64,000 nucleotides of DNA from Lepisosteus oculatus (lineage: Eukaryota > Chordata > Actinopteri > Semionotiformes > Lepisosteidae). Shown in pieces: positions 1-28,756 of the stretch. How positions within the stretch are numbered: position 1 is the stretch's first letter; every line of letters begins with the position of its first letter. The translations under genes were made by a program, and so were the position numbers. The stretch is taken from assembly GCF_040954835.1 (NCBI RefSeq), contig NC_090711.1, positions 3,231,501-3,295,500 of the forward strand, read 5' to 3'. Below the pieces are notes generated by a model. It searched no databases. It was not told where the DNA came from and worked only from the letters and a program-made list of their open reading frames with translations.

Positions 1-1
1 C

Positions 2-187
2 TACCCAGCACTGGTGGAGCGTTTAAGCCTGGCTGAGCAGAACTTCCAGAACGCTGGTGATAAAGTGCACCAGACTGAAGAGGATTCAGAAATCAATGCA
101 AGTGACTGTTTCCTGCAAAAGAGGATCTCCAAGCTGGCTGTGGGAGTAGAATGGATGAAGACAGCCCTCAAGGGCTTGGATTGTTGA
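2..187 (+). CDS. Possible terminal coding exon of an unidentified gene (partial)
   Basis: A frame open from the window edge gives 61 residues and then TGA at 185-187. The peptide is charged and protein-like, starting YPALVERLSLAEQ and ending KTALKGLDC. The other two plus frames are closed early. An AATAAA lies about 160 bases after the stop, which fits a last exon and its 3' UTR. I do not recognise the protein. By comparison with human 20q11, a gene near DUSP15 or TTLL9 would be expected here, but the residues do not resemble what I recall of either. The antisense frame is also open, so chance cannot be excluded. Confidence 0.4.
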   Translation, partial: YPALVERLSLAEQNFQNAGDKVHQTEEDSEINASDCFLQKRISKLAVGVEWMKTALKGLDC

Positions 188-348
188 GAGAGATTTGTGT
201 GAGAACTTGTCCTCCTCCACTTTTCCGACTTGCCGATCCAGCTGAATATCTTCATCGGGGTACTGATTGAAAGCCGGGAAGTGTTAGGTGCCGGCAGGGC
301 TGTGTATTGAATGGATGTGGAGATACATTGTCTGTCGACAGTGGGCAG

Positions 349-354
349 AATAAA
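349..354 (+). other. Poly(A) signal AATAAA
   Basis: Canonical hexamer downstream of the stop at 187; it would end the transcript of the gene at the left edge. Another AATAAA on the same strand lies near 513. Confidence 0.4.
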
Positions 355-559
355 GTATGGGTCTGATTTTTTACAGCACCAGGCCCTGGGAGAAACCTCC
401 TGTTCCCTTCGTTTCCTAGAGCTTCTTACAACATCTCAGCTTCCTGGTTTTCAAAGCATTTTTTGCTGTGGGTTGAGTTAGGCCTTTGTTCAAAGACTAG
501 TTCTACAGAAATGAATAAAGTTAATGGACAGTTTATCTCCTCTCTCCTCTCTTGAGATG

Positions 560-3500
560 CTCCCCAGGCCATGAAGTCAACATCCTCCCCCCTCCTCCCT
601 CAAGCTGCGGGATGAAACTGACCTTCGGCAACTGCATCGGGTTTCCTGCTAATCCACGACACTTGAGTTTCGCACATCTCCCAGGGTCACCCAGGACCGC
701 TGCTAGGGGAGACTTTAGCAATAAAGAATAAAGGCGTAAACAGCTACCAGTGTTTCTTTGTTTATAATACCACACCTCAGAAAAGCTCCCATCTCCATCA
801 GCCATCACTGTGCTGCACAAAAAAAAAGGAGAATTCGCAGAGCAACCTTAAAAAACGGTTTACTTTCATTCATTCTTGTCAATTTCTGGCGTCTTTGTCT
901 CCCCTGTTTGTTGCGCAATTAAAATGCAAGATAAGAAGAAAAAACTGATTTCTTTGGTGCCACTTTTCCTTCTTTCATTGTCTTTTTACTGCACAGATAC
1001 AAACTATTGTTTGTTTATCAGTATGTCTCCACGCTTCCACGTTTTATAACTGTATTCCGTGGCTACTCGTGACCTTAATCTGCTCCACGACTGTGCCCTG
1101 ATACTATCAACCCCTAGACTGCTCTATCGATCCTGCCCATCATCAATTAATAAATGAAGGATGTGCTTGCGACAAAAGTGTGTGACGGAGTAGATTGGAG
1201 TTGGCCCAAGCTGACTCGCTTTGCTGTGCTGTTACGATTTTTTTCCGCGCTTTCTTTTTAACTATTTGTAAACCACGCATAGGTGCCCGGTCTGGAATGG
1301 GAAGATGTTTCGAGCCTCGGCTCTTCGGCTGCGCCCCCGGCCCTCGCTCCACAGACGAGGAAGCGCAGGGGCGCGTTCCGCCGACCCTCCGAGGGCGCTC
1401 CGCAGCGCGCCGACTGGAGCCGCCGGAGCGCAGCCCTGCTCTCATGAGGCGGTGCACCGCAGCCAGGAGATCTCCGCTGACAACCGCTAAGGGCCGAGGC
1501 CCTCTCATATTTATCTGACTGTTTGGTCATTCAAGCGCTTCTTTCCACTAGTTGGCATCCCAGTTGTGTTGTTATTGTGCGTCTTTTTTTCTTGTCATTC
1601 CTGACTTGCGCCTGACGCAGGGACTATGGTGGGGAGTGGGGAACACACATATGTGCACATGCTGCACTCAAAAACGATGCCCTTGGTTTCATGCGCCCAT
1701 AAACACGGGTGATTAGGAGGGGCCATTGGAAGTTTCAGCATTATTAATTCACCTACTGACAGAGGCTGCCCTGGGACAGCGCGGTAAACAGATATCACTT
1801 TCCGCTGAGCATTCAGATGTGAAAAAGCAGGGTGTTAAAAGTTTAACTGCTGCTGTCGGACACCTCACTTTATCTGTTTACAATTTTACGGTTCTTTATG
1901 GGAGTGGCCTGCAGCCCTGTCCCTGAAAACCCCTACCACTGCAGCCTCGTGAAGCTGCCAAGTCAGTAAAGTACGTCGAAGATCTGCCAGAATGAAAAAA
2001 GACAAAGTTCAATTTCAGAGATGAAGGGCTTCTGATGAGAAAGGGCCACTTAAAGTGAACAGTGGTGAGATCATGAGCTGTAAAAGGCTACAGATTGTCC
2101 TAGGCTGTATTGCTGCAGATACACACTCGTTTGTAAGACAGTGGTTTGCAGCTGCTTCAGTTGAAAATGTAGCACTGTGTGTAGCAGCACCTTACAGAGT
2201 GACATTGCCTCTTGAAACCCTCTTGGGGAATTCAGAGCCAGTCTTTTAGCATGGTGTATCTAGCCATTGAGCATGCTTCGAGCAGCTGTGATTGGACCCC
2301 AGCAGAACAAGGACCCAGCTTGTCACATGCCTTGTTCACCGCCTGGTGATGTTACTGGCCCATTGTCTCTAGGGTGCTGTGTTTCAGTCCATGTGAACAG
2401 GTCTGTGAAGTCTGCTCACAAACTTCATGGACCCACAGTGCGTAATGTTTTACCTACATACAGGTTTTGTTTATATAAGAGCTGCTCACACTACAACAAT
2501 CCCAATCTGCCCGGTTAGAGTACTTTCATTCAAGCTGTGCTTTGTTGTATTGATCCTGCTAATTATCCATGAAGTAATTAAGAAGTGAAAGGCAATGATT
2601 TACAAGGCAGGAACTATGTGTGTGGAATCTGAAGAGTTTCTACAGCCCCTCTTTTCCAGAATCAGCACTTATTAAGTGACCCTCATTTTCCCAGATTATA
2701 TGTTTGCTTATTAAACAAGACAGGATATGTTTGCCAACCACATGCACTTCCCCAATTTCAGTGGCCAAGTTTATCTGTGGTGTGCCAGATCCTTAAGTCA
2801 TGTGACAAACTGCTATCCCTTGAGCTTTTAATACACTGGCTTCTCTTGCCAGGCTACCAGTGTTGTTGATTATGCTTATTTTAGGAGAGATTTGATGTTA
2901 ACAAGCTACTTCTACCAATGGATATTCCACCAGTTGGTTAATTAAAGGAGTCCTTCTTATTTGTGCATTTAATTTAAATTGCATCTCACCTGTTTTATAT
3001 TTTATGAGCAACTGATATTACCATAAGCACAGTTTACCTGTCTGTTATTAAACCCATCTATTGACAAGAGCAGACATCTACAGTTCCAGCCTTTATTGTG
3101 TTTTACACACTAAAACAGCTAAATGGTTAGTCACTGCCTCCCCATTACACAACAAAAACATTTTCAAACTTACTGATTTAATGTTGTGTTGCTGCTATTA
3201 TGAAGCGAATCCTCATTATGTCATGCGAACTGTGTGCCTTCTGTTCATATTGAACAGACTTTTTTCTAGGCCCCAGATCTCCAGAATGAGGTACAGGTGA
3301 TAAACTCATTTAATTCATTAAACCCATGAAGCCCAGTTGATATACTGTAGCTCTTGCCCCCTGAAACAAAAGCCAGTTTTGATGTAAAGGGAGGTCCTAT
3401 AAATACCTGTTAGTATATAGCAAAGAGGTGTGACTAAGGTTGGTGGAACATGTTTTGAGCCCCAGGAGGACATCCATTGATATCCATGGATAGTGCCCTT

Positions 3501-6500
3501 TTCCATGACTCGCTTTTCATGAAAACAGGGGTATTGACTCCAGACAAAGAGGAGATGTGAAAGTAAGAGAGAGACCCTGAAAGGGACCAAAGGGCCTGTA
3601 AGAGCCTGAACAGTGCCCTGATGTGTCAGGGACGGCTTTGCTGAGCTGGAAGCTAAAAAATAAAGCAGGAAATCAACACTCCCCCCCCACCCCTTCTTCC
3701 CAGAGACACTCTCTAGTTTTTGTAAAATGTTCGACCAGGAACGGATCAGAACACATTTTTATTTTTAATTGAATTGAATCGCAGCTGAATAAATGGGAGC
3801 AACTGTAAGTTGCTCTGTATAAAACCAGCCAGGTAAATAAGTAGCAGTAGTAAAAAAAAAGATAAACCAAATATCAAACTCCTTCAAGTCTAGACTTAGA
3901 AGAGCCTTTACTTCACTGGTTCTGTTCTTTACCCCTCTGCTCCTGCTGAATGCAGTACCCCCATCTACTGTCTCCTCTCATTGTGCATATATGCAGAGCA
4001 GACTGAGGCAAGTGTGTCTACAGAGTGGTGGAATTGTGGCAAAGAGCGAGCAGATGTAACACAGAGTTATAAAAACAAGGTCATGTGGAAGGATACCCAG
4101 TTCAAGAAAGTCTTTTGGCGACAACATAAGTAACATTATCTTATTTTCTAAACAGGAGGCTGTTCACACCACATTCTTGGCTGGGCTTCACCCTCTGAAT
4201 GATGAACCCCAAGCCCAGCCAGCGGGAGAGATGTTCTGTGATGAAAGGCAAACAGAAAATCTCTTCGTTTTGTGAACAATGGTAAATTTATGCATTTGCT
4301 GTACAGCTAAGACCTGCAAATATTTGCCACGTGTCCTGTACCATACAAAAGAACATGAACTTAAATTGACTAGAGTGCAGTTTATAATTTGTATTCCCTA
4401 ATCATTTATCCTGCTTCAGAGAAGACATTCAGTGCATGTTCAACTTTTTCCCAGGAGCTCTGAAGATATTACAGGGTGTGAATGAGGAGGAGTAAATGTT
4501 GGTGTTGCAAAGGTGTGTGTGGCTTCAGGTGATTCTGTGTCCATCACTTGTCAATGTCTGTACAGTTCGGACTTTTTCATCTTTGCCATGTTTTCCTGTG
4601 TACACCTGAAACCAGCAGAAAACATCTCTCTAACATTGTGCGAGAGGCCCCTTATTTTCCCCTGCCATGCACAGATTCCCCACTGATGATAATGACACTA
4701 GAAACTGCATCACAGCGCAGGCTGGTTAGTGTTTATCCACTCACTCACAATACTCTTAAAGAAATTAGGAATGTTAAGAGCTGGAATAGTGAAGGATTAC
4801 CTCTTGTTTGTTTCCTTTGCTTCAGATGCACTGTCAGGAGAGCTCAGTGCTCAGCTTGATGCATTTGAAAACTCAGGCCCAATCCATTTAATTAAAAGAC
4901 CCAGACCTACTACCCAGGCAGCACAGGTTTCATGTTTGATGTTTTGCGAAAACCATTAAGCTATTTTGATCAGACCCCAGGTGAGAGCTTATATCACCCT
5001 TCCATATGATGAGATCTGAAGTGTCAGTTCATAAGACAAATGCAGAGAATCACTAGGATATCAACCGGAAAATCGGTTTGCTGGCTGTTGGTTGACTTAA
5101 CACAGACCTCCTAATTAAGAAGCAATGTTTTAGGACCTTTGTTTTTGTGTTTAGCAGCAGTATGCTCCTTATTTGCGACATTTCCTGAGTTCGTAACGGA
5201 CAATTAGGAATAAAATAGAATTCCGCACCATGAAAATTCAAATCGCAGAAGAAAGGGCCAAACCCAAAGATCATTCAGCCACTCGTCTGGGTGGTAAGAC
5301 GGACAAAAAAGAAAGCAAATGTCCTTCTGCAGGAAAGAAACATCGAATTCATTTTGTAGAATAAACCCTTTATACTTGTCTAGACAAGCCTGTGCGTAAA
5401 TGTGTGGACACCACTACCCTCCACTTCCTCTGTGACGGAGGTTCGGTGTGGGAAGTGTCAGCCTGCTGCTGTTGTGTGTTAGCTGCGTTTTCTCACACCT
5501 GTCTGTGTCCCGCCCAGCGTGTGTGAGGCCGTGGACAGGCCGGGGGGCGACTGCTGGTGACCCGGCCTCCCCCCTGTCCGGCTGATGGACAGCCCCAGGT
5601 GTCCAGTCGCTCTCTCTCTCTCCTCTCTCCCCGTCCCACTTTTATTCTTAGACATTCCCCAGAAAGACAGCTGAGCCCAGGAGGCTGTCCTTCAAGACGT
5701 TCCCAACTAAATAAGGAGAAAGCTGGTCCGTGGCGGAGCCCTGCTCTCTGCCAAATGCCGCATGCCCCTCTACCTGGGTCAGGCGGGTATTTATAAACCA
5801 GAGGAGGAGGAGTTCTTGTGGCTGCCGTCAAGACCAGCTTGAACTCTCTTGCTCTTAAAGGGGCTGGATGAGGACCTGGGGCAGATCGTAGAATTTCACT
5901 GGAGACCCACAAAAACACGTTCCGTCCTCCTGCTCTGTCAACATGTGGAAACATACTGTCCACAGCACTCCCGGTAGTGTTTTCATGCAGAATACACTAG
6001 AATATACTTTCAAATGTCCCGCCAGTGTACTCTATATGTTTAATAATAATAATAATATGACTCATTTAACGTGGTGATGCTTTAATCTAAAATAAATGGC
6101 ATTTGCATCCATTTATTCACCAGGGAATTTTACTGAAGCCACTGAGGAGGTTCTGGGCACAACAGCTGTGTCTCGCCTGGGATTGGAACCTGCAACCCAA
6201 TAGTTACCAGAACCCTGGCCAGTGAAGGCAGACTTGAATATTACCCTCAGGCAACTCAAATGAGTCTGACCCCACTGATTGAGCCAAGTGTGTCCAACTT
6301 GATTTGAGCTAGGCTCCTGGATACAGAAAGCTGTGTTCTCTCTTGGAAGACCAATAAATAAATTGTGACTTTTTAAAGAATATGCAGGATACCAGTATTC
6401 CAGTCTACAACCGCCCCAATGTCTGAACTGCATTATTCTGCAGCTCTTGCACTTAATATGAAGATGTCCAAGCTGCAGAGCAGCAGTCCTGTGATCATAA

Positions 6501-8530
6501 CCAAACGAAGTCTTGCCACAGGATCCCTGCAAATAGCGCCACCTACAGCATAGCACGCCGAGGAGCATTTGTTTTCATTTTGATTCTTGTCAGGGTTTAT
6601 TTACTTACCCGGCTTTATTGACCCAGGTGGGAAATGTGCTTTGCAGACAGGCAAGAGACATAACCTAGTACACAATACATTTAACACAACATGAACCATT
6701 AACAAACAAGAAACGCACACGCATAAAATGAAAATAAAATAGCAGTTTAAGTAATCTTCAGGATCTAGAAAACATTGGGTCATCATTATGTGAGATTAAT
6801 ACATAAGATACATGCATGATTTAATTGTTTTGAAGCTTTTTTCAATTACATCGAAGGAGGAATCTGAACAACTGTACGAAGGATTTGCACGGTATACGGT
6901 TAAAATGTTCTGTTCTCTTTCTGCGTGCTATGATTTTGATCGGTTTTTGTAAAATGTAATAAAAAACGGGTTAATAAAAACCTGAATTTATTATCGCTTA
7001 TTTACAGACATCTCAATCATAGTATCACCTTTAACTGAAAAAAGAGCGTTGCTTTAAACAAAAAAAACATTTTAAAAATCTGCTGCAACGAATTACTTTG
7101 TCCCTACGACACATTTAACACCTTTTTCACCAATTTCAAATTGTGTTCGGTTTTCTTTCTTCCCCGTCATAATTCAGTGCAGCTGCGCATCATACCCGAT
7201 ATTTCGTTTATAATTCACGCCGTTATTTCATTTTAAATATCAATTAATCACTTAACACGTTTTATTACAAAGCGCCTAGAATGACATAACGTAGTGGACG
7301 TCACAGACGAGAGACGGTTCGCGTCCTGTTCTCGGCAGAGCTGCGCGGCGTCTGGAACTTGGCGCTTGGCGACCAGGTAGAATCTGCCTGCGTGATTTCT
7401 ATGGAGACAAATGGGATAAAACACGTCGTGTCTTCCCGTCTTGGAGGTCCTTTAAGAGCAACAACTGAAAGTGCATTTAGCAAGATCGATAAAGCACTAG
7501 GAATCTGTCCGGACACAGTGGCAAGTGGCTATTAGTAATTACACCCCCAGCTGCAACCTACTGCACCCCAAAGAAAGGTTTTATTAAATTGATTGATGTC
7601 CACTGTGACGATCCATAATGCAGAGACTTCACTTGCCTGATATTTAAAGAAGAGTTAAAAAAATACCATTCACACTCCTTTCAGTGCTGCTTGAACTTGT
7701 ATTATAGGTGCCGGATGTCAAGTGCTGTTGTTATGGAAAGTACCAGTCAGTTCTGGGTGACACCGGTGAATTTCCAACTGCAGAAAAACGGTCTTAAGCA
7801 TATACCAGCGTTATGAAACTCAAAGCCTACAGCGGTCTACATAATCAGCAACATATAATTTAACATACAGTATAATAGAAATGTAATCAGAAAGGTTACC
7901 GGACTACTGGGAACTGGAATAAATTGAAAGAAAATATCAAAAAGTAACAAATGTTAGATTTAGAAAGGAACATTTTAAACACCAAAGAAGCACACGTTAC
8001 AACAATTCTACAGTTCTCTGTAACTCAAAAACTGTTTTATAGTGTTTCTAGGCAACACCATTATAAAATAATAAATATTTCAAATACAATATCTGTAAGT
8101 CTTTTTAATCGCTTTAAAAGGCACTGCAGTTTAATAATATATATATATAATATTATAATTAAACTTGTTTTTATAGAGTCATTTCCATAGAAATGAACCG
8201 ATCTAGTGTACCTCATTTCAATTCGTGATTATATTAATTCCAAAATGTTTGGTGCAAATAAAGTAATGCTCATACGCAAAACTTTTCATTTACTTTCTCT
8301 GGGTTGCCGTCTCTGAGTCACCGTCTAATGCACATAAACCGTCAAAGGAGAGATCATTCGAATCTGAGATTTATTTTTATACGGTATATTAAAGGGTATG
8401 TTTGCGTTTCAAGTCTTCAAGATACAGTATTTCTGATGTTTAATTTCACTGCTTCTGCTTTTGGCGTTGTTGTGACACAGATAATGATCTAATGCAGGGC
8501 GTAAAACCGATGGGGATCAATAATTGATCT
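560..8530. other. Intergenic stretch without recognisable genes
   Basis: Short open frames occur on both strands but none has family features, convincing splice sites or a long reading frame. A CpG-dense block lies at about 1290-1500. A short (TAA)n run lies near 6043-6056 and an AT-rich run near 8135-8165. Otherwise the sequence is AT-rich and unremarkable. Confidence 0.5.
1290..1500. promoter_or_regulatory. CpG-dense block, possible CpG island
   Basis: About 200 bases are strongly GC- and CpG-rich (many CGCG, CCGC and GCGC words) inside AT-rich flanks. Such blocks in vertebrates often mark promoters, but no first exon could be assigned to it. Function is inference. Confidence 0.3.
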
Positions 8531-8534
8531 CATG

Positions 8535-8845
8535 GATGGCTTGTTGGTTAATACTGCAGCCTCAGGGCACTTTGGTTCTTACAGTAGGTTCAATTCCAGA
8601 CTCGGATACGTTCTGTGTGGAGTTTGCATGTTCCTCTTGTCCCTATCTCAGCTTTCCCCCAGGTGTTCTGGTTTCTTCTCACCTTCCAGAGACGTACAGC
8701 ACTGCCCAGGTTATGTGGTATGTGTGTATCGCCCCCTGTGGTTGTGTTTGCTCCCTGCAATAGACTGGGCTCCCACGCTGTGCCTGCTGGGATAAAGACT
8801 CTGGCTCCTCAAAGATAGAGCCGTTACTGATGGATTATTTGATTT
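8535..8845 (+). repeat. Interspersed fish repeat, copy 1 (diverged)
   Basis: Contains the hallmark stretch TGTGTGGAGTTTGCATGTTC after a phrase about 'actgcagcctcagg', then a 'tttctcaccttccagag' block and a 'gactgggctcccacgctgtg' block. The same order occurs near 12640, 21900 and, reversed, 25985. This is a very common ray-finned fish repeat; I cannot assign its class with certainty. Confidence 0.6.
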
Positions 8846-9376
8846 TATTTATAAAACACTGCGCTCTTATGCTCTTGGGATCTTGTAGCCATGTAGATCC
8901 CCCCCACGTGCTGAAAGACCTTCAAAGAAAATCAACTGAACTCTATTGCAGCTATGATTTTAAACTGTGCCTCTGCAGGGGCAGTGATCTTGCACACTTC
9001 CAGAGGTCCGCAGCCTGTTCCCAAGACCCTGTTGCTGATTCGCTGCTCTCACAATGAGAGTGGAGGCAGTGCTTCAGTCTCGGAAAGCGCGCTCAGATAC
9101 CACTGCAGGCCAGATCAAAGCAAGAGCAAGCTCATTGTAGGGCATTCAGTGGAAAGCAGTCTGCGTGGGGGAGGCAGGCATATAGGGCTGTTGAAGACTG
9201 AAACAGAAAAGGAGTGTTCATCAATAGCCCAATAGCCCTGCAGGTGATCAGCACTCAAAGGACCTTGCATTACTGCATTGCGTAAAATGCAAAGATGTCT
9301 TTCATTATTACATTCTGAGAATCAAAATGCCTTCATTGAAGAGAGAAGGATAATTGAATGCTATATCCCACTGACA

Positions 9377-10429
9377 ATGGCCATGGATTATAATTACCTA
9401 CCCAGTGGCAACGTGTGTTTTAATGCAGACAGCCCGGAAGAGAACAGCTCCAGCTGGGATCCGTCGCACTGCTTCTTCAGGTCCCTTTTGCCCGGGGAGG
9501 GCACTGTGAATTCTCTCATCACTCTGTTCGCAGTGCTGTCCTGCCTGTCCTGGGTGGTCAATGGCTACATGTTTTACGGGATCTTCAGGTCCGAGGAGCT
9601 CTCCTGGCAGCCCAGGTTTATCTTGCTGAAGAACCTGGCGCTCAACGATCTGCTGCTGACCACCACCTTCGTGCCCACCATCCTCCACTGCCTGATCAGC
9701 AGGCAGACGCTCAGTTTTGGGATCTGGTGCCTGGCGCAGTACTCCATCGGGACCATGTGCGTCTTGTGTGCTATCTACACACTCACCCTGATGGCGCTAG
9801 AAAGGTATCTGTACATCTGCCACGCCATCCAGTACATCAACATCCTCACGCCCCGCCGCCTGAAGCTCGGCATTGCCCTGGCGTGGGGGGCGTCGGCATC
9901 CATGTCCGCCGTTTACTTGATCCTTCTCCTCACGGGGCACGGCTCTTTCGGGATGCCCACCACCGGCCTCCTCTGCGAGCCGGACATCGTGGAGAAGCAC
10001 ATGAACTTCCCGCTGGCGGCCGCCGCCTTCAGGAAGGCCTGCGGGATGGCCTCCTTCCTGGTGTGCATCCTGACCTGCGTGTTCTCCTACTTCCGGATCT
10101 ACGGTGAGGCCAAGAACGCCGTGGAGCCCTTCAACCAGACCAACAGCCGGGCGCGCAGGACCGTGCTCTTCTACATCAGCATGTTCTTCCTCCAGCTGGT
10201 GCCCTACTGGCTGAAGGTGGTGACCGATGTCTTCTGGGAGCTGAACAGCCAGCCGCTGCGCCAGCAGGGCAACGCCGGCCTGCTGCACATCGCGCTCCTG
10301 CTGCTCCTGTTTGTGCCGCCCTGTGTCAACCCCCTCATCTACGGGCTCCGAAACAAGGAGGTGAGACGGACCATGCTGCTGGCCACGTGCAGGATTCACC
10401 TCCCCCGTTCTCCCGGCATGGCGGCCTGA
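9377..10429 (+). CDS. Odorant-receptor-like class A GPCR, single coding exon
   Basis: A seven-transmembrane receptor of about 350 residues, with no intron in the coding frame. The extracellular N-tail carries an NSS glycosylation site. The first membrane span starts near TVNSLITLFAVL. A Cys in CLAQYSIG before TM3 can pair with the Cys in GLLCEPD. The end of TM3 reads MALERYLYICHA, the odorant-receptor form of the DRY motif, and TM7 reads NPLIYGLRNKEVR. These motifs place it in the olfactory receptor branch of rhodopsin-like GPCRs, perhaps the fish 131-2-like group. It probably couples to a G protein in sensory membranes; the ligand is unknown. I chose ATG 9377, which has A at -3 and G at +4; an in-frame ATG at 9287 would add 30 residues. 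It stands alone, roughly where human synteny would have FOXS1. Confidence 0.85.
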   Translation: MAMDYNYLPSGNVCFNADSPEENSSSWDPSHCFFRSLLPGEGTVNSLITLFAVLSCLSWVVNGYMFYGIFRSEELSWQPRFILLKNLALNDLLLTTTFVPTILHCLISRQTLSFGIWCLAQYSIGTMCVLCAIYTLTLMALERYLYICHAIQYINILTPRRLKLGIALAWGASASMSAVYLILLLTGHGSFGMPTTGLLCEPDIVEKHMNFPLAAAAFRKACGMASFLVCILTCVFSYFRIYGEAKNAVEPFNQTNSRARRTVLFYISMFFLQLVPYWLKVVTDVFWELNSQPLRQQGNAGLLHIALLLLLFVPPCVNPLIYGLRNKEVRRTMLLATCRIHLPRSPGMAA

Positions 10430-12390
10430 CGGGGCTGCGCTGCCGATACTCCGTCGCCCATTTTCTGACCCGGGTCTGCTGCACGAGCCAACACCTGTCT
10501 ATTCATCACCTGCTCAGGTAAGGCTGACAGGAGCAGGTGTTCCCCCTTCGCCAGCGCACCAGAGACGATGCTGAAGTGCAGCTAATCAACCACAACGAGA
10601 CACCGAGCAGATGGAGCAGAAATGACAGACACCTGGGGACCGGGAGCGCTTCGAGCTCAGAAATCAGCAGCGTAGAGACGGAGCGTTTTATTTTCATAGC
10701 AGCAAGGAGAGAATGACTGCTGGAAGAGGAATGCAAGGGATTGAAATGAAATGATCCCACTGGTTTGCTAGCTTACCTTCTCACCTGTCTCATGTTGATC
10801 TTCATTTGGAGCTCTGAACACATTGCTCATTTTATTCATCCTCATGTGCCCATGTGAGAGCGGAGCTATTTGTTTGGTGTGTAGGTAGCAATTCCTTTGC
10901 ATGGAGCTGACGTCTGCTGAGAGGCAGGGGAGCGCAGTATAGCAAACGGCACCGTTTCCATATACTGCTCTGCGTTTGCTTTTGTCAGACCTCTGCAAGA
11001 CTCTTCATTCATGTGTGTTGCTGTGTGCCAGGGCGGGGGGGGGCTCACGAGTGTGAGATGTGCTGCTTCATTTCTGGAATAGCAAACTCTGTGGCAGAGC
11101 TCGGCAGCCCCGTGCTCATTCCTCTCCGCCCTTTGAAGCATGCTGCCTCAGTCGAGCAGCAACTGGTTTTTATTTTATTGAGAAGTTTTCAAATGTTTAA
11201 TAAGACAACAGCTAAGAAACACCTTTACAAAACAAAACAGCACAAACAAAAACTGGCCAATGACCAAAAAGCTCAAATTTGCTGATGCCTTTTAACGGTT
11301 TTCTTGTTGAGATAAGAGAAAAGCCCAAACCTGTGAGAGAGGTAATCACAAAACAATTGGATATATAAAATAATCAGGGATAAGTAGAGCAGCTACTGTT
11401 TTATGTGATAGATGAAAAACAGGGGCAGTTTCACGGATTTTGACTGGAACGTTTATATTTCTCATCTCATCATTTCTCAACTTACCATTTTAGAAGGTAA
11501 GGCATTAGCAGTTGTGAAACAAATCACAAAATGACTCTGACCCGTATGCTCTGTATATATTCACCCCAAACTGAGAGGTACACTCTGAGTATGGGAATGA
11601 TGAGAGGCATTTTTGCAAGCAAACCTACACACTATCTGCTCTGTCTCCTTTTATACCATGTCACCTGTTACACCTTGTGCTTTCTCAGGTTTTCTCAGAC
11701 ACCCACCTAAGGCTACAGAAGAAATATTCCTTTTTTCACACGGGCCCTTGCTTGCTATTTTAAGCCAAGCGTGAAGCAGAAATCAAAAAGCTCTGGTTGA
11801 CTTTAAGACTCCACACCAGGTGCACTTTAGTGAATGCATTCTGGAAATGGAGCTTTCAGGGATTTGCTCCATATACGGTACGTACAATTTCTGCTGACCA
11901 TGCAGGGACAAGCACTGAATAGCCCGTGACAAAAAAAATAGACTAACCACTCAAACTTACGACGTGAGTGATTGTACAGTAGATGGAATGAGCTGCACTG
12001 TATGGTTTTCTTTAGCAAACTACTCAGACACACGAGGAGTCTGAGAACGCAGTAAACGCATCGACGCCACTGACAGTAAACGACACCCTTTAGACTTGCC
12101 TTACAATCGTTATAAAAAGTAGACAAAAAACAGAGTTCGAAAAACACTCAGGGGGAATCCTGCCATTAAGTAGAACCTCTTCATCTCTGGTGCAGCTCGT
12201 TGCTTTCATTTATGTCCTCCACTTCTGACCTGGGTACCAGTTAACAATACATGAGACATTCCTTTTCTCACACCTGGGCCTGGGCCTATATACAGCTGCA
12301 TACAACACCCACAGGCTCGGGTGCTGAGGCAAGCAGAGGGGCCCTGCTCCTCAGTCAGCTGTCTGGGCTCTGCTGCTCCTGTGAAGCTCC
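10430..12390. other. Receptor 3' flank and probable MYLK2 3' UTR
   Basis: No coding exon is visible. The minus strand below the MYLK2 stop (12391) runs to two overlapping AATAAA hexamers at 11169-11179, which would give a 3' UTR of about 1.2 kb. The part next to the receptor gene shows nothing I can name. Confidence 0.4.
11169..11179 (-). other. MYLK2: Candidate MYLK2 poly(A) signals (two overlapping AATAAA)
   Basis: On the minus strand two AATAAA hexamers overlap by one base. They are the first convincing signals I noted downstream of the MYLK2 stop codon. Confidence 0.35.

Positions 12391-28756
<16,366 letters not shown>

Noticed and set aside
9278-9376. Extension of the receptor start to 9278
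   Set aside because: The first codon is TTG, not ATG. The first ATG (9287) would give an unusually long N-tail; 9377 has a better start context.
9797-10399. Long minus-strand open frame opposite the receptor
   Set aside because: It is the antisense shadow of a GC-rich coding exon and has no family features.
10430-12390. FOXS1, expected from human synteny
   Set aside because: No forkhead domain is visible in either strand here or in 560-9000.
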